Source: Acanthochlamys bracteata
Lineage: Eukaryota > Streptophyta > Magnoliopsida > Pandanales > Velloziaceae
Reading direction: 5' to 3'
DNA length: 64,000 nucleotides
NCBI GenBank assembly: GCA_019914995.1
Contig: CM034126.1
Span: 12,219,001 to 12,283,000 of the forward strand
Part shown: positions 34,802 through 49,168 of the stretch, one piece after another
Numbering within the stretch: position 1 is the first letter of the stretch
Layout: each line of letters starts with the position of its first letter
Translations under genes and position numbers: made by a program
The notes under the pieces: model-generated
Told to the model about the DNA's origin: nothing
The model's input: only the letters and a program-made list of their open reading frames with translations
Database searches by the model: none

Positions 34802-37800
34802 ATGGCAGATGGGGAAGAGTTGATTTCAGCGCACAACGTTCGAGTGGTAGGCGGAGATGGTACAACAATCGTGCTAGCTCACGGATTCGGAACAGATCAA
34901 TCGGTATGGAAACACCTTCTTCCTCACTTGATCGAAGATGGTTACCGTGTTGTTCTATTCGATAACATGGGAGCAGGACCAACTAACCCGGACTACTTCG
35001 ACTTTGATCGTTACGCTACGCTTCGTGGATACGCGCTCGATCTACTTGATATACTACATGTGTTACAGATCGGTTCATGTATCTTTGTTGGGCACTCTGT
35101 TTCTGCTGTTGTTGGTGCTCTAGCTTCCATTTCAAGGCCTGATTTGTTCTCTAAGATCGTTATGATCTCTGCTTCACCAAGGTCACTTCCTTGTTTTTGT
35201 TCTTTTGTTTCGATTGTGGTTGGAATTATTGTTGGCTTAGTTGATTTTGGGGATGATAATAATTGGTTCTTTTTGGGAGTGAAAGTTCTGATCGATAATG
35301 TTAACGCAGAACCTAAGGTTGTACCTTTTTCTTTTTTTTTTTCTTTTTGAGTTCAGTTATTAGTTAATAAGATTTTCATTGTATTCTTTTCTCAAGTTCA
35401 GCTTTTGAATTGTCTATCTACTTTTTTGGGCAATTACGCTTACCACATAAGGATGGTTTTTGTTTTTGGGGGAGGTTTGATTATGGGTGCTTGTATGGTT
35501 TTATTTAGATAGAATTTTCTTTCTGAAAATGATGATTTGATATTTGGTCCACAACTTTGCTGTTCTACAGTTCTCGGAAAATTTTGGGAGTATGTTGTTG
35601 TATTTTCCTTTTAATTGGTTTCTTTTGTTTTTTCTAACTTCGCTAAAGATAATTTTTTTTCGTTCTTTGATTTACAAATCAAGAAGGTAGGTCTGCAACT
35701 CCCAGATTACCATTCTAATTTGTTGATGTTGTTCTGTTTTCAGACAAGTGATAATCGCTATTTGTAGCCACTTTTTCTTGTTGGTAGTTTGCCTGATACT
35801 TCTTTTCTTTTTCCTACTAAAATCTCCGAAATTGGATTTTTTTTAATTTTTTTGTGTTTTTTGTTTTTGTGTTCTCTTTGGTAATTGCTTTGTGGAAATT
35901 TACCTGTTGTTTGAATAAAGCTGCAAATGAAGCAATTTCCTTCTACCCATTTGAACTGGCATGCACTTTGCAAATTGTTTTGGTCTCCTGTTTTATCAGT
36001 TTTCACTTTAATTTGGTCTAGAATAGGATATTTAGTTTGAATTCTTACTGAAAACAATTCATGGACAAATATGATTTGAAGAAATAGGAGGTTTCCTTCT
36101 TGAAAAGAGGTTATCCGCTTTTGGTGGGATAATATGTGGGCATCTAGTTGCGCCTGTTCTGTGCAAGACAATGATTTGATCTGTAAACTGTGAAACTTGA
36201 GTATCATAGTGGAAGGAGCTCAAATTCTGGTTCTACAACAAAATTCTGGAGTCTGCTGAGTTCAACCTGCAATTTATTGTAGATTGTATATATGGTAGAA
36301 GATGGACTACGCCACTAAGTCTTGGGGCTTGTTTGGCTTAGTCATGAAGTTGAAATGAGAGCTGTTTAGCCAGGCATCAATAGTAGTCTTGAGTAAATTA
36401 GTTTTCCCTATGTGGTTAACAAAGTGAAATAGGAGAAATAAGAAGCATGGGAAAGTGGGAAACTGATTGTCTCAAAAGACATGGGAAACTGAGACTTTTG
36501 GTTAGGCCCATAATATTACTCTTCCTCGAACAAAAGTTCCTGAAAGAAGTGGGAAACTGATTGTCTAAAAAGAAGCGATAAACTGAGATGGTTGGGAGGT
36601 CCATGTGTTACTCTTGAGCTTAAGTGTTGGCTCCTCCTCTTATCTCTCATGGGTCTTCTCAATATCAAGGGTGTGGTTTAGGCGTGAGCTGTTTGATATA
36701 AGGAGATGGATGTTCCATCCCAACCACTCACTTACTTGAGAAAACCTATGGAGAGATCATTGAAAGACCTGTAATTTAGCTCTTTCCTTAGCGAAAGTAC
36801 TATTAATCTCAACAAGATAGAGGTCAGGGCTTAGCAAAATAATAGGTTTCTTGAGTTTTAGACTTCTAGTTATCTAGCTAATCAGGCCCTGGACCTCTGT
36901 GTCGGGCAAGTTCAGGACTGTTGCTTCTAAAATGATGAATTTGCCGTTACTTTCATGTGCTGTGCCAAGAGTGCATACCTATCTGCAAATACGTATGCTA
37001 TATTGTACAACTTGTAGAAAGGAGTGTACACTTGTCTGCACACTTGGAGGTAAGAGTAAATTTTTTTGATTGGGGCATGTTCAAATGACTTCAAAGTCCT
37101 ACTTGCGAAATGAATAATGCTGGGGTCAAAATTGCTAAGTATGTCAAAACGATGATAAAGATACCTTTCTTTATGTTTATGGTCATAATAGAATTGTTTA
37201 ATATGTTATTGAGGGGAAAGATGCAACTGCTGCAGATTTAGGAAGACTTAGTGTAGGTATACCTTAGTAAGAATCCACATTTATCATATTGCAATGAAAC
37301 TGAATAAGTGCGTCGCACTATCTTGCCTAGGTCTAAACTAAGTGGCACAACGCTGTCGATATCCAAGATGCCGACTAGGAGAAGAAAACTATTTTGCGTA
37401 AGAAGTTGTATTTTTTCATTAGATAAGATAATCTAGTAAGAGGATCAAAAAATGGAGCAATAGGACCAATCATCTACTGAATTAAGATGATCATGCAAAT
37501 CTTATTATAATTTATTGAATCTTGCTTATTTACAAATTGCTCGATATCCTTACAATCTGTAGTCTGTGATTTTGATTGTTTTCACCTCTTTGTGGTTATG
37601 GGTCTTTTAAATGCTGGTCATGTCTCTCTGTTTTCACAAAGAAACACTTCTGGAGATTAGAAAAGAACATATTCAGATAGTTGGGCTAATAATTATAACT
37701 TAGGTGAACACTTTCAGATACTTGAATGACGTGGACTATTTTGGGGGCTTCGAACAAGAAGACCTGGACCAGCTTTTTGATGCCATGAACGATAACTATA

Positions 37801-38171
37801 AGGCTTGGGTCTCTGGTTTTGCACCTCTGTGCGTGGGAGCTGACATGGAATCAGTTGCAGTCCAAGAATTCAGTCGAACATTGTTCAACATTCGGCCCGA
37901 CATTGCCTTGAGCGTGTTGCAGATGATATTCCAGAGTGATGTGAGAGAGATACTCCCACTCGTCACTGTCCCTTGTCACATTCTTCAGAGTACTAAGGAC
38001 TTAGCAGTGCCTATTGTGGTGTCTGAGTACCTGCACATGAACCTCGGTGGAGAGTCTATTGTTGAAGTAATGTCTTCCGATGGACATCTTCCACAACTGA
38101 GCTGTCCAGATGTTGTCATTCCGGTCGTACTCAGGCATATCCGATATGACATTGCTGTTTCAGGTCCTTAA
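34802..38171 (+). CDS. DLK2: D14-LIKE2 alpha/beta hydrolase, two exons, 277 aa
   Basis: Exon 1 is 34802-35181 and exon 2 is 37718-38171, joined GT-AG in frame (834 nt). The fold signatures are [15 protein letters not shown] (24-38), [16 protein letters not shown] and the nucleophile elbow VGHSVSA with Ser99. Acid Asp221 (STKDLAVP) and His250 (SDGHLPQL) complete the triad. The lid region [15 protein letters not shown] and [19 protein letters not shown] read as DLK2 rather than D14 or KAI2. D14 and KAI2 perceive strigolactones and karrikin-like signals. DLK2 is the third clade, transcriptionally induced by these pathways through SMAX1/SMXL degradation, and affects seedling development and, in some species, mycorrhiza; its ligand is not settled. 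The intron is unusually long (2.5 kb) but I saw no intact mobile element in it. Chance open frames inside it (35758-36207 minus) are not genes. Confidence 0.94.
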
Positions 38172-39081
38172 CCTTTTGTGATCATAGTGCAGTAGCCATT
38201 CCCTGCTACAGGCTGCATTTGAGCTACTAGGTAGGCTTTTTGTTGCCTCGGGGATTAGATTATTGTCTGTATTCGGAATAATGACTGTATCATCATGTCA
38301 CTCCAGCAAAACTCTGTTGTTTGTAAATGTTAGTATGTGATGTAAATATTAGCTCCCATTTTAATATTTTCTGATATTGACTTTTCTCAGTTTTGAAAAT
38401 TATCTGGTTTAATTGTGATTCCAGTGACTTAAGACTTTGGTCCATGTTTTCGGTTCACATAGTTATTGACTGAATATGTTTCTTTTCCTAATTTTCTGGT
38501 GATGAAGCGAAGAAATTGGAGAAAGTTCAACTTGTCACTTGAACTCTGAGGGCCTTCCACTTCTCTCTCATTTGTTGTTTTGTAGTTCATATATATGACC
38601 TCTTGAGTCAAACCAAAATCGAACCAAACAACCGTTGCAAGCGTTGGAGTTACAGTTATAATAAATTAACTAGATCAAATAGTGATCAACATATAGATTC
38701 AATTATGTTTGAGGAGTTCAATTCAGAGCAAATTGAGTAGAATCAAACAAGCTTCCCAACCACGGAAGTCAGACGAGAATCAACTTTGAATACTAGCACT
38801 TCTTTCCTGGAAGCTCTCAACCTTCAACTGGTTCCACAATTTCATGCTATGCTTGAGTCAACACATGCTTCGGACCACTTAATTCTACTCTCTACTTATT
38901 TGACCAATTAATACAATCATTACTAGTTCTCTCTTTCTGTGGTTTTGACTCTACGCTGAGTCCAAGTCGTTGATATTTTAGGCTTAAAAACATCTCACGT
39001 TACACGTGCTTATTTTTCATCTATAAAACCAAACCGTTCCTTACAACTTCACCAAAAAAAAGAAACCTCATTGTTCCTTTA
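38172..39081. promoter_or_regulatory. Intergenic region with the ZAT promoter: W-boxes, G-box and TATA
   Basis: Upstream of the zinc-finger gene are a TATA box (TATAAAA, 39022-39028) about 55 bp before the ATG and a G-box CACGTG at 39003-39008. W-box cores occur at 38945-38950 (TTGACT), 38900-38905 (TTGACC) and, inverted, at 38856-38861 and 38606-38611. W-boxes bind WRKY factors and G-boxes bind bZIP/bHLH factors, which fits a stress-inducible zinc-finger gene. Activity is inferred from motifs only. Confidence 0.55.
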
Positions 39082-39627
39082 ATGGCATTCTCACAAGCTC
39101 TTGACAAGAACATGGCTCTCAATTTTCTCCTTATGCAGCTCTCTAACAATAATCTCTCACAACTACAGATTGCAGCAGCACTACCTTCTCATCGTGAGAA
39201 GAATAATTCGCACAAGTGTACAATATGCAACAAAGCATTCTCATCTTACCAAGCACTCGGCGGGCACAAGGCAAGCCATAGACGGCCTGTACCGCCGCTC
39301 GGCAAGCTTCCTATTAAGAGAAAAAGCTGGAGTTGTTCAAATTCTAGTGCTAGTACTTCTGTGAGTTCTGCAGCTGCTATGTCAAGTAGTAGTGGTTCTG
39401 TAGGGGCAACTGTGCACCGGTGCTCGGTTTGTAACCGTTGCTTTTCATCAGGGCAAGCGCTTGGAGGGCACAAAAGGTGCCATTACTTAGAGAGTGGCGC
39501 TGTGTCGGAGGAGACTGCAGTGAGAGATTTTGATCTTAACAGGCCGCTGAAGATGGTGGAGGATGAGGAAGAAGACGAAGTGCAAAGCCCTTTTCCGGTT
39601 AATAAGAAACTCAGGATTTGGCTTTGA
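39082..39627 (+). CDS. Two-finger C2H2 (QALGGH) transcriptional repressor, ZAT type, 181 aa
   Basis: This is an intronless gene, as usual for the C1-2i class. Two plant-type fingers are present: [23 protein letters not shown] at residues 44-66 (CX2C...HX3H) and a second at 112-134 with [21 protein letters not shown]. They are separated by a Ser-rich linker containing a basic LPIKRKSW patch (about 76-83) that may be a nuclear signal. The C-terminal part has an EAR repression motif, DFDLNRPL (149-156), and an acidic run. The family (ZAT10, ZAT11, ZAT12, AZF) are rapidly induced repressors in abiotic stress, wounding and ROS responses. The protein is shorter than ZAT10 and nearer ZAT11/12 in length; which orthologue it is cannot be decided. 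Upstream W-boxes and a G-box fit stress induction. Confidence 0.93.
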   Translation: MAFSQALDKNMALNFLLMQLSNNNLSQLQIAAALPSHREKNNSHKCTICNKAFSSYQALGGHKASHRRPVPPLGKLPIKRKSWSCSNSSASTSVSSAAAMSSSSGSVGATVHRCSVCNRCFSSGQALGGHKRCHYLESGAVSEETAVRDFDLNRPLKMVEDEEEDEVQSPFPVNKKLRIWL

Positions 39628-40468
39628 AATATTTTAAATTTAATTTATCTTTAAAAAACTTTTTCCAGTAACTTTGTTGATTCATTCGTTTATTGCATTT
39701 ATCTTCTTTCTTATTCACAATTGTCTTTTTGGCATTTGAAGATTTGTTCATTTATTGACTGTAAATAGCTAGTTGATAATGTTTACGAAGTTTTTCATGA
39801 ATTAGAACCACTTCAATATGAAAGTTGTCTCGATGCGAAGTTCTTAGTTCTTGCAGATTCTGGAAGCTCTAGTTTAATCCTATTTGCTTATATATCCCAA
39901 TTCAAGTTTAAACATGCCATACTAGTCATAACCATTACAAGATTGTCAAAGAAACGACGATTTTACAATTCAGTTGCATAGTTAAATTCCGCAAGAAAGT
40001 CAAGAAAATTCATTCGGTAGGATCAGAAGCTGAAGCTTTCTCGGCTAATTTCTTTATATAAATCAAGGATCTAATCTCCATCCAGATGATTGCTTGAAAC
40101 ATCAAGTATAGGTTTCAGGAGCGAAGATGAGAATAAAATGATGAGGCATCTATGAGTAAAATTACAGACGAGATAGCTGCCTGACGATATACACGTTCAA
40201 ATGCATCCCTTCAGCATTCGGCTAGTTTGTTCAAAGAGCTATGCACTGAGACACTAAGAAAAATATCGCTAAAACAGGAGCAACAAAGAATTTATCAGCT
40301 TTGGATTCGCTGCTCCTTTCTAGTTCCGGGCCTTCAAATTGCAAACATTAGGCTTTTATTCACTATACGATTGATAAGCACTTCTTTGAGATAGGAAGTT
40401 CCAAAGCTTCAAAACATTCACCTGCGACTTAGCCAATCGCAATTCATCATCGTGATGATATTAAAATG
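39628..40468. other. Convergent intergenic region between ZAT and TGD5
   Basis: About 840 bp between two convergent genes, holding the 3' UTRs of both. I see no further coding or repeat structure. Confidence 0.5.
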
Positions 40469-41740
40469 CTAGTGAGAAGCACGGTCCTCCTGATTACTCT
40501 TTAAGGAAGCAGGAAGCATTCTCTTATCATCAGAATCCCTCTTTTCATACTCGATCCCTTGGAAGGTAACCTTTGCCATCCTATATTGACTACCAAAACC
40601 ACTACCAAAGCCCCAACCAAGACCAAAGCCTACTCCACATCCTCCACCTGTTATTGATAAGTATTAAACAGAATTACATGAAATTGGTCAATAAAGACAA
40701 AACTGAGTACTTCTGAAGCATACCTATACCCAGACCGAGAGTGTGCAGAGGCATCCCTGGAAATGCAGACAAGGATTAGCGAGAACTACATAAAATAGTT
40801 CTAGCAGCCACCGAACATAACAAAAGCTGAAAGGCTAAGTAATTGAGCAGGGCTGTTAATCCATAAAGATGATAGTATGTAAACATGTAGCAATTCATAT
40901 CTGCATGTGTTGCCTAATAACTATCACCAACCTATCAGGGCCTCTCACCACGAACATGCCACTTCAGGCAGAGAATGCATCCATTTCTCAGTTTTACAAA
41001 AGAGCAACATAATAGAAATTATAGGACCAAGAAAAACAAAGTTCTCAGAGCAGATCGCATGTCTAGACGGATAATAAGATCGAGCAATCAACCAATGGAA
41101 AGAATGAGAAACATAAAAAAGGGCAACAATCTGGGCTCTAAACTCATCCCTGATCTGAGAAAACTGATGCAGAAAGTTTGGAAGGTGACATGACCCTGAA
41201 GTGGCTAATCCTTGTCGCCACTGAAAATTTACCATGAAGCTCCTGTCTCAAAGCTTCTCATTGCTTGCTTACTAAAAAGCAGGAAAATGTAAAAGGTCCC
41301 TTTCTTGTACAGTGAAGGCTACCATAAACAACTTTGAGCAGGAAAAAAAACTCCCTTTGGAAGCTTAACACCTTATATGTTGTAGGCATCTACAACATAT
41401 AAGATATAATTATCATGAAGAACTATTTATTCTAAACCACTACAGCTATAAACGCATTTTCTAGAACATGAAGAAGAGATACTGGTTAAATGACTATAAT
41501 TGGCATAATAACATCCATTTGAAAAAACTCAATTGAGAAAATTAATTTTATAAAAACACCTACCTCCAAATCCCCATCCTACTCCAAAGCCACAACCGAT
41601 ACCAAATCCTAAAAATAAAAAAAATAGAAATCCAATACTTAAGAGACCTCATAGATATTTGGTTGAATTCATGGCAAAATTTGACTAGGTAGAAATATAC
41701 CAAAGCCAACACCAGTTCCAGTAAAATGTGTAAGCACCAT
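40469..41740 (-). CDS. TGD5: TGD5-like small glycine-rich plastid envelope protein, four exons, 98 aa
   Basis: Minus-strand exons are 41740-41701, 41608-41564, 40756-40724 and 40647-40469, all GT-AG and in frame (297 nt). The product starts [14 protein letters not shown] and is dominated by Gly-Phe-Trp repeats ([16 protein letters not shown], then [20 protein letters not shown], then [13 protein letters not shown]). It ends in a hydrophilic tail with [15 protein letters not shown]. This matches TRIGALACTOSYLDIACYLGLYCEROL 5, a small membrane protein of the chloroplast envelope that works with the TGD1-2-3 ABC transporter and TGD4 in moving lipid from ER to plastid. The tiny exons (33-45 bp) are easily missed by gene finders. 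A probable 5' UTR intron lies upstream. Confidence 0.9.
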
Positions 41741-41749
41741 CTCCAGTTA

Positions 41750-42586
41750 CTGCAAAAGTAGACAAACCAAAATATTTTCTAATTAAATACAAAGGATGGA
41801 AGCCAGATGAATAAATCCCAGAAGACCTACATGTTTATGCTATGCCTTCAACGGGAGCACAAAACAACCTCAACCACAACTACAACCAAGCCTCCAGATC
41901 AATACACAGATATTGCCACAAAGAGCCCTCACTCTGCACATAGTTAGAATATACCAATACTATTTCTCTTGTGCATGGTAAGCATATACTTCTTACTAAA
42001 CTAGAAGAAACGGTCTTAAACATGTGAATACTAAGGATCAAACCAAAATATTTCGGCGTGATAAGGGTAGTACAAGCTTAAAAAAGTAATATTCTATTGG
42101 GAAACAATCACAATCTAATACTTAACAGATGCAGATGGTGCATATACTTCTTCAGCAGTCCAGATATCGGCCTCAATAATGTCTAATTCAAAGAAACAGT
42201 AAGTTATACAGGAGTAAGATGCTGCACTCGTAAGTAAAAAAAGTGAGTTTAAAGCGAACTAGGATGCTTATTATCTAACTCGCATTACTAATAAAGAAGT
42301 GTGAAATTTTTAACAAATTACTTCTGCAAACAATTCATACTCCAGATACTTGTAAGCACAATTGTTTCTCTAGGAAACAAAGTCTACGCAATGAATAACA
42401 CCGTAAATTCACAAGTTAAAACCTCTCAAATAAGAATGGTGACGGGTGCGAGTGCGAAATGAGAGAGAATACTCAATTGTGGAGACGATAGAAATCTATA
42501 AACTAAACCACTCAAGGACAAGTTCAATAATTTATATCATGCACTTAGTTGATTTGTAGGGATTATGGAGAGAGAAAAAAAACAAC
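41750..42586 (-). other. Probable 5' UTR intron of TGD5
   Basis: On the minus strand a leader exon ends TTTTCTCCAG with donor GT at 42586-42585. The acceptor ...CTTTTGCAG ends at 41750, nine bases before the ATG at 41740. The intron would be 837 bp. No coding sequence lies within it; the leader exon probably begins near 42660-42700. Confidence 0.55.
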
Positions 42587-42997
42587 CTGGAGAAAACTGA
42601 GATCGACGGAGGTTGATCTACGAAATTGCCGGCGAGGAGGAGATAACGATAAGATCAATGTTGGAACTTCGTTATCCGGCTTGGGTCTGGTTCAAAACTT
42701 GCCTTTTGAGTTCAGTTGGATCGGATCTATTAGAAATTCCCTCGCGTCCCAAAAAATTAAACGTCACACGTGTAGCAGTTAGCTTTATCTTACATAAATT
42801 AGTTCAACCTCAAAAGACAACATCACCCTCAACTAAAGAAAACAGCCACGCGTGCTAAAGAAAACAACGAGGAAAACAAGCTTTCAGAAGACGAAGTTAT
42901 CGCGCCCGCTCTCTAGTCTCTAGCAAGTCACAGATTGTTTTTGTTCATTCCGATTTTCGATCGTTAATCGTTAATTTTCTCCTCACCGCCGTTCATC

Positions 42998-44230
<1,233 letters not shown>

Positions 44231-47165
44231 AACTATGTTCATCTTGTGCTCTCCTCTGGAACTAATTCTTTTGGCCTTTGATATGCTTGTAGTCAGTTGG
44301 TTATTGTTTCATAATATGACCAGTCTTTCATATATGAATTGCATCTCTATAATATAGGCATGTACATGTAGCATAGAAAGTAAAGCATGTGTATTTTGGT
44401 TTTTGTATAATATTATCAATTTGGTTGGTGTCATGTATTCATTTGACTTTTAAGGTTCCTATCCTGTCATAATGCCACACTGAGATAATTCATGTGTAGT
44501 TAACATGTTACTTGAAGGAAACCCAAAGACTTGCTCATAAATGATACTAGCTCCTTTGGTCTATTTGATGCATGGAGGTTGCTATTCTTGTTGTCTCACA
44601 AGAAGAAATGATAATGTATTTTTTTTTCTGTTTTTCAGTACTGCAACTTTCCTTGGATGCTTTCTTGTCCGTGCATCTGTCCTCCTTGTTGGCCTGCTTT
44701 AGCACTTGTATTAGCAGATTTTGTATAAATATTGATTCCAGTCCCCCCAAGATCAAACTATATGCTTCTATGAACATTTAAGTTTTCAAACGCTCTATCT
44801 TCTCAATACTTCGCACGAGTAGTGTATATTTTGTTAACTAGGCTGATCAATTGATATTTGATGAGGAATATGAGATAAAAGCTAGAAAAAGCAAGCCTTC
44901 TAGAAACTTTGCATTATAAAGCACCACTAGGATCTGCATAAAGAAATATAGGAACGTCATGAAGTGAAATTACCTTGTTACTTGTTAGGATGATGACTTG
45001 CATCCAAACAATGTCTAGAAGACAGAATCGTAGTTTTTGTCCACCTCTTGTTTCTATGGCACTCTATAAGATATTACTATGATTTGATGGTGTATAGCTG
45101 TTAAGTGATGATATAGTGAAGACACAGATATGTTCGTTAGTGAAGAGTCAATAGAAACTAGAAAGTGTGCTTGTCCAAGTAATGGCGCTCTAAGTGCATA
45201 ACCAGTTTATCTTCTTGCATTTGCATCTGGGTAACATGTGCCAATAGCCTTGAGCACACTGGCTGAAACTACCTTTATTATGAAAACTTCATAAAAGCAT
45301 CCTTGAGATAGGTTGCGAAGTTATAGAAAACTTCATTGGTGAGCTGATCAAAATGTCGATCATTGCTTTTAAGTTTTCTGATTATCCTTTCTGGTTCTTG
45401 TAGATATTGACAATCACTGATTTACAAAGCAAATGTCATTGTATACTGCAATAATTCATATTTCTTTATACAAATATGGCCAAAGGAATTACTGTTTTTT
45501 GTTTGTTCAAAGTCGAGCAGTTATGTGACTTAGATGTTATTCAAGTGTTTCCAAGTACTTTTTCAGCTTCTAAAGAACTGGAAGTTATGCATGCTACTTT
45601 GGGTTGGGTCACTTTTGACGGCACAAATGTCTACAGGAATAGTACTCCTGATACATATTATTTTAGGTATGCTGTTTTTAACATATCTTGTATACTGAAT
45701 TGCATTATCTGATCGTTAACAGCATACCTTACTCTGGCCTCTTTCCAATGTTGTTATGTTTCGCAAAGATGAAGGCGGCTAATTGCAGAACTTGGAGATG
45801 GCCAACAAAGATGCTTGTAAGCAACATTTCAAACTGGTATTGTTGGTGCGGTTTGTCTCAAACAAATAGAAACAAGGTACTCTCTGAATTGTCTTTGGAA
45901 ATAATGGCAAAACAAAAAAAAGTACAACTCAGAAGATCTCTCAAGAATGAACCCTCATCCTTATTGCATTTCAGAATTCATGTCTATCTATATGGTGTAT
46001 TATTATCTCACTCAATTGCTCTCGTTGTTTTCTTTTGTGTCCATCTCTGTGGTACTCTTCAAATGATCGGTCTGTTACATGCGAAGACATATAAGCTGTT
46101 GGTTCTGAGGGCTTTTTCTATTTCCTTTGTTCAGCTAAAGACAGCACGAGAACCTTGCTCTTAGGTTTTGCTGTTTGTAATAGAAAAACTGGCTACAGGT
46201 TTTCCCCTCCTTTTTTTTGAAGTCCTGCTTATAAGTTACTGTGTCAATGTTAGCATTCGGCTAAATGAGATGTTCACGTGAAATATTAGTTTAAATAATT
46301 CAAAATTTTTCGTTGAACTAATTCTTCATTTGAACACAACATGACATCAAGTTCAAACTCAAAAAGAGGGATAAAAATTATTTCTAATGTAGGATAGTGG
46401 AAGGTTTCATCAGTTTTATTGGATGTTACCGTTTCATTTTTTAAGAAATCACAGTCTTTCATTCATGGTGCTTTTGTACCGTTTCATTTTTAAGTCCGGA
46501 AAATTATTAGATTATGCTGATATATAGACTAAGACGCTTATATGTATTTCTAATTTCAGAAAATAGCTAAGAAACTGATCGATTATTACCCAAATATCCA
46601 CAATGCTTTCTGCTTGAACACTACGCTTTGTCATGAATAAAGCTCCTATGGAATGACATAAAAATACCAATAAAATCATGCAGCTACTCTACATAGCAGT
46701 CTATTTATTTATAACTCAAAGGACCACAACTTTTTTGCTGTAATTTTGAACATTAACATGAGATTATCTACATCCATGCGCCCGCAACTTTAGACTAACA
46801 CATTTTACTTTTCGCTAGAACCATTGAAGCTAAGACAATCTCAATGTGGATTTTCAACTAGCGCAAGATGTTGGATGGATTGATGTAAGAGATACAGTAG
46901 TTTGCCCAAAAGCTTTTAACAATCTAATAAAATATGAACCTTGGCAGTCATATAGAGTAAAGAACAGTACCATTTTATCTCTATATATAAATACATCGTT
47001 AAACATCTCGAGCCAAATGAAACCACCATCACCAGTGATTATAATCCAAACCTTAAAACACAAGTTCCACAGTCCCAATCAATCAATCTTCTTTAGCCAA
47101 TTAAAAACCATAACAAATTAAAATCTCCATCTTAGGTAATTAATCAACAAATTCTCCATATATAC
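44231..47165. other. Intergenic region upstream of the ARM/TPR gene
   Basis: About 2.9 kb without a supported gene. Two overlapping open frames (45476-45712 and 45688-46164) have no motif I recognise. A TATA box (TATATATAAATA, 46982-46992) lies about 175 bp before the ARM/TPR start codon and probably marks its promoter. Confidence 0.5.
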
Positions 47166-49168
47166 ATGAAGAACAAGACTTACAAGACTCAGAAGTACCA
47201 ATCTTACAGTAATGATTATGAGGAAGGTGATGAATACAGGAAGGATCCACAGAGCAGCGGCAACAATGGCGGTGGTGTTTGCTTCTTTTGTGCGATGAAA
47301 GAGACCAACCCCTGGCTGCAGAAGACAGAGCTTTCCCGTTTCTTCAGTGAAATGCCTTATAGTGATGACCCGGGAAACGTGCTTGCTATGAGTACACTCT
47401 GGAGCGCCGCCATGGCTCGCCCGACTGATGCAGAGTTCACATCAGCCGGTGCTCTCCGTTGCGCAGCTCTCCTTCTACACCGAGCACTCTCTGATCCTTC
47501 CTGGCTGAGCCGTCACCAGAACATCTACATTCCTTACTACGCTGCCCATGTTATCGGCTCATACACACTTCGCTCTGAAACACTTGCTGAAGCTGTCGTA
47601 GAAGCAGGTGCAGTGGCGCCGTTGGTTGAGCTACTCCGGGGCCGTATCAGCTGGATCGAGCAAAGAGTGGCCGTGCGTGCACTTGGGCATCTCGCTAGCT
47701 ATCATTCTACTTTTAATTATGTTGCAAACTACGGCAACCGTGAAGTGGTGCATCTAGCCATGGCCACTGCCAGAGGAATCAACACTGCAGCAGCTAGCGA
47801 AAGAAAACAGTATCAAAACAACCTTATAACGAGGGGAATCGGAGGAAAGGAGATGGAGGATTGGAGAGCTGAGGAATGGGTGAGCCAGCTGCGCTGCTGG
47901 TCGCTCTATCTTCTCAGCTGCTTTGCCACCAGAAACACTTCATGGGTAGAATCAATTTGCAAGGAAACACAATTCTTGACGGCACTAGGAGATATGCAGT
48001 TGCAGGGATGCCTTGATAGTGGGAGCTCTCCAGCTGCTCCAGTACTCATGCGAATTCTCTGCCGTAACACAACCGGCCGTGTGGCAATAGCTGACCAGCC
48101 AGAGGTCGTAAAGAATCTGTGCAATCTCTCCTGCTCTTCTGACGACTGGCAATATATCGGCATTGATTGCTTGTTATTGCTTCTCAAAGATCATAATGTC
48201 AGAGCCAAGTTAATGAACTTGGCAGCATCTTCAATGATGGACTTCGTAGAGCTAGTTCATCTGGGGCCGAGGAAAAACATAGGCAAGACTATCACTGAAA
48301 CTTTACTGCTTGCCTTCGATAGTTTTGGAAGCTCTACTAATGAAACTCAGCAAGAAGTTTTAAGAATGGTAGAAAGAAAGAAAAAGGAAAAATCCATGAA
48401 GAAAAGGGAAGCGATGAAGAGATCAGCAGCAGCAACAAAGAGGAAGAAGGAAGGGAATGACAAATTCTGGGCTGGAGATATCGAAGGTGCAGCGGTGAAG
48501 TACCATGAAGCACTGGAGCTCTGTGCAATGGAGAGAAGAGAAGAAAGACTAGTGCTTTACAGCAATAAGGCGCAGTGCAGGTTGCTGTTGGGTAATCCAC
48601 AGGCCGCGGCGAAGGATGCAACGCGAGCATTGTGCCTTTCAAGTCCGGCGAACGCACACGCAAAGAGCTTATGGCGACGGGCGCAAGCGTATGATGCGTT
48701 GGGTATGGCGAAGGAGTGCCTCACTGACTGCTTGTCCTTTGTTAAAACGTGGAACTGCAGCTTTAGTTCCAGGCGATCACAAAAGATGCCGTATTATGTA
48801 ACACGCATGATAGGAAGGCAGATGATCGTCGTCTCTAGGAGCCTGGGCGTGCCGGATAGCAGGAGTAACGGTTGTCTAAGACCCATACCCGGTAATTTAT
48901 TATACATTCATCTTCATGAATTTCTTGTTCAACTGTTCTAGATAGCTAACTAATTCAATCATACATGAAAATGTCAAAGTCAAGATTGAAGAACTTGTAT
49001 GTATTAGTCAATTTGTGAGTAGAATTTCCTAACAATTCATTGAACAATCATCATATGATGCATGCAGGAAAAGCTACACTGCTGCCTACTAAAGAAGAAG
49101 AACCATGGAGGAGAACAAGATGGCAAAGAAAGGGCAAGGAGAAGGTTGAAGAAGAAGAAAATGGTTGA
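47166..49168 (+). CDS. ARM-repeat and TPR-domain protein, two exons, 608 aa
   Basis: A large exon (47166-48891) and a short last exon (49068-49168) join GT-AG in frame (1827 nt). After a polar N-terminus there is CFFCAMKETNPWLQK (about 39-53), then an armadillo-like helical region (about 80-390) with repeats such as EAGAVAPLVELLRG, RVAVRALGHLASY and DQPEVVKNLCNLS. A strongly basic stretch follows (about 399-425), and then a TPR block (about 425-535: EGNDKFWAGDIEGAAVKYHEAL, LYSNKAQCRLLLGNPQAA, SLWRRAQAYDALGMAKEC). The last exon adds a charged tail. Plant relatives are annotated as ARM-repeat/TPR-like or unc-45-like proteins. TPRs of this kind bind Hsp90/Hsp70 C-termini, so a co-chaperone or scaffold role is possible but is inference. 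Confidence 0.88.

Noticed and set aside
35758..36207. A 149-codon minus-strand open frame inside the DLK2 intron
   Set aside because: No motif, no splice context and AT-rich composition; it lies in the intron of a well-supported gene.
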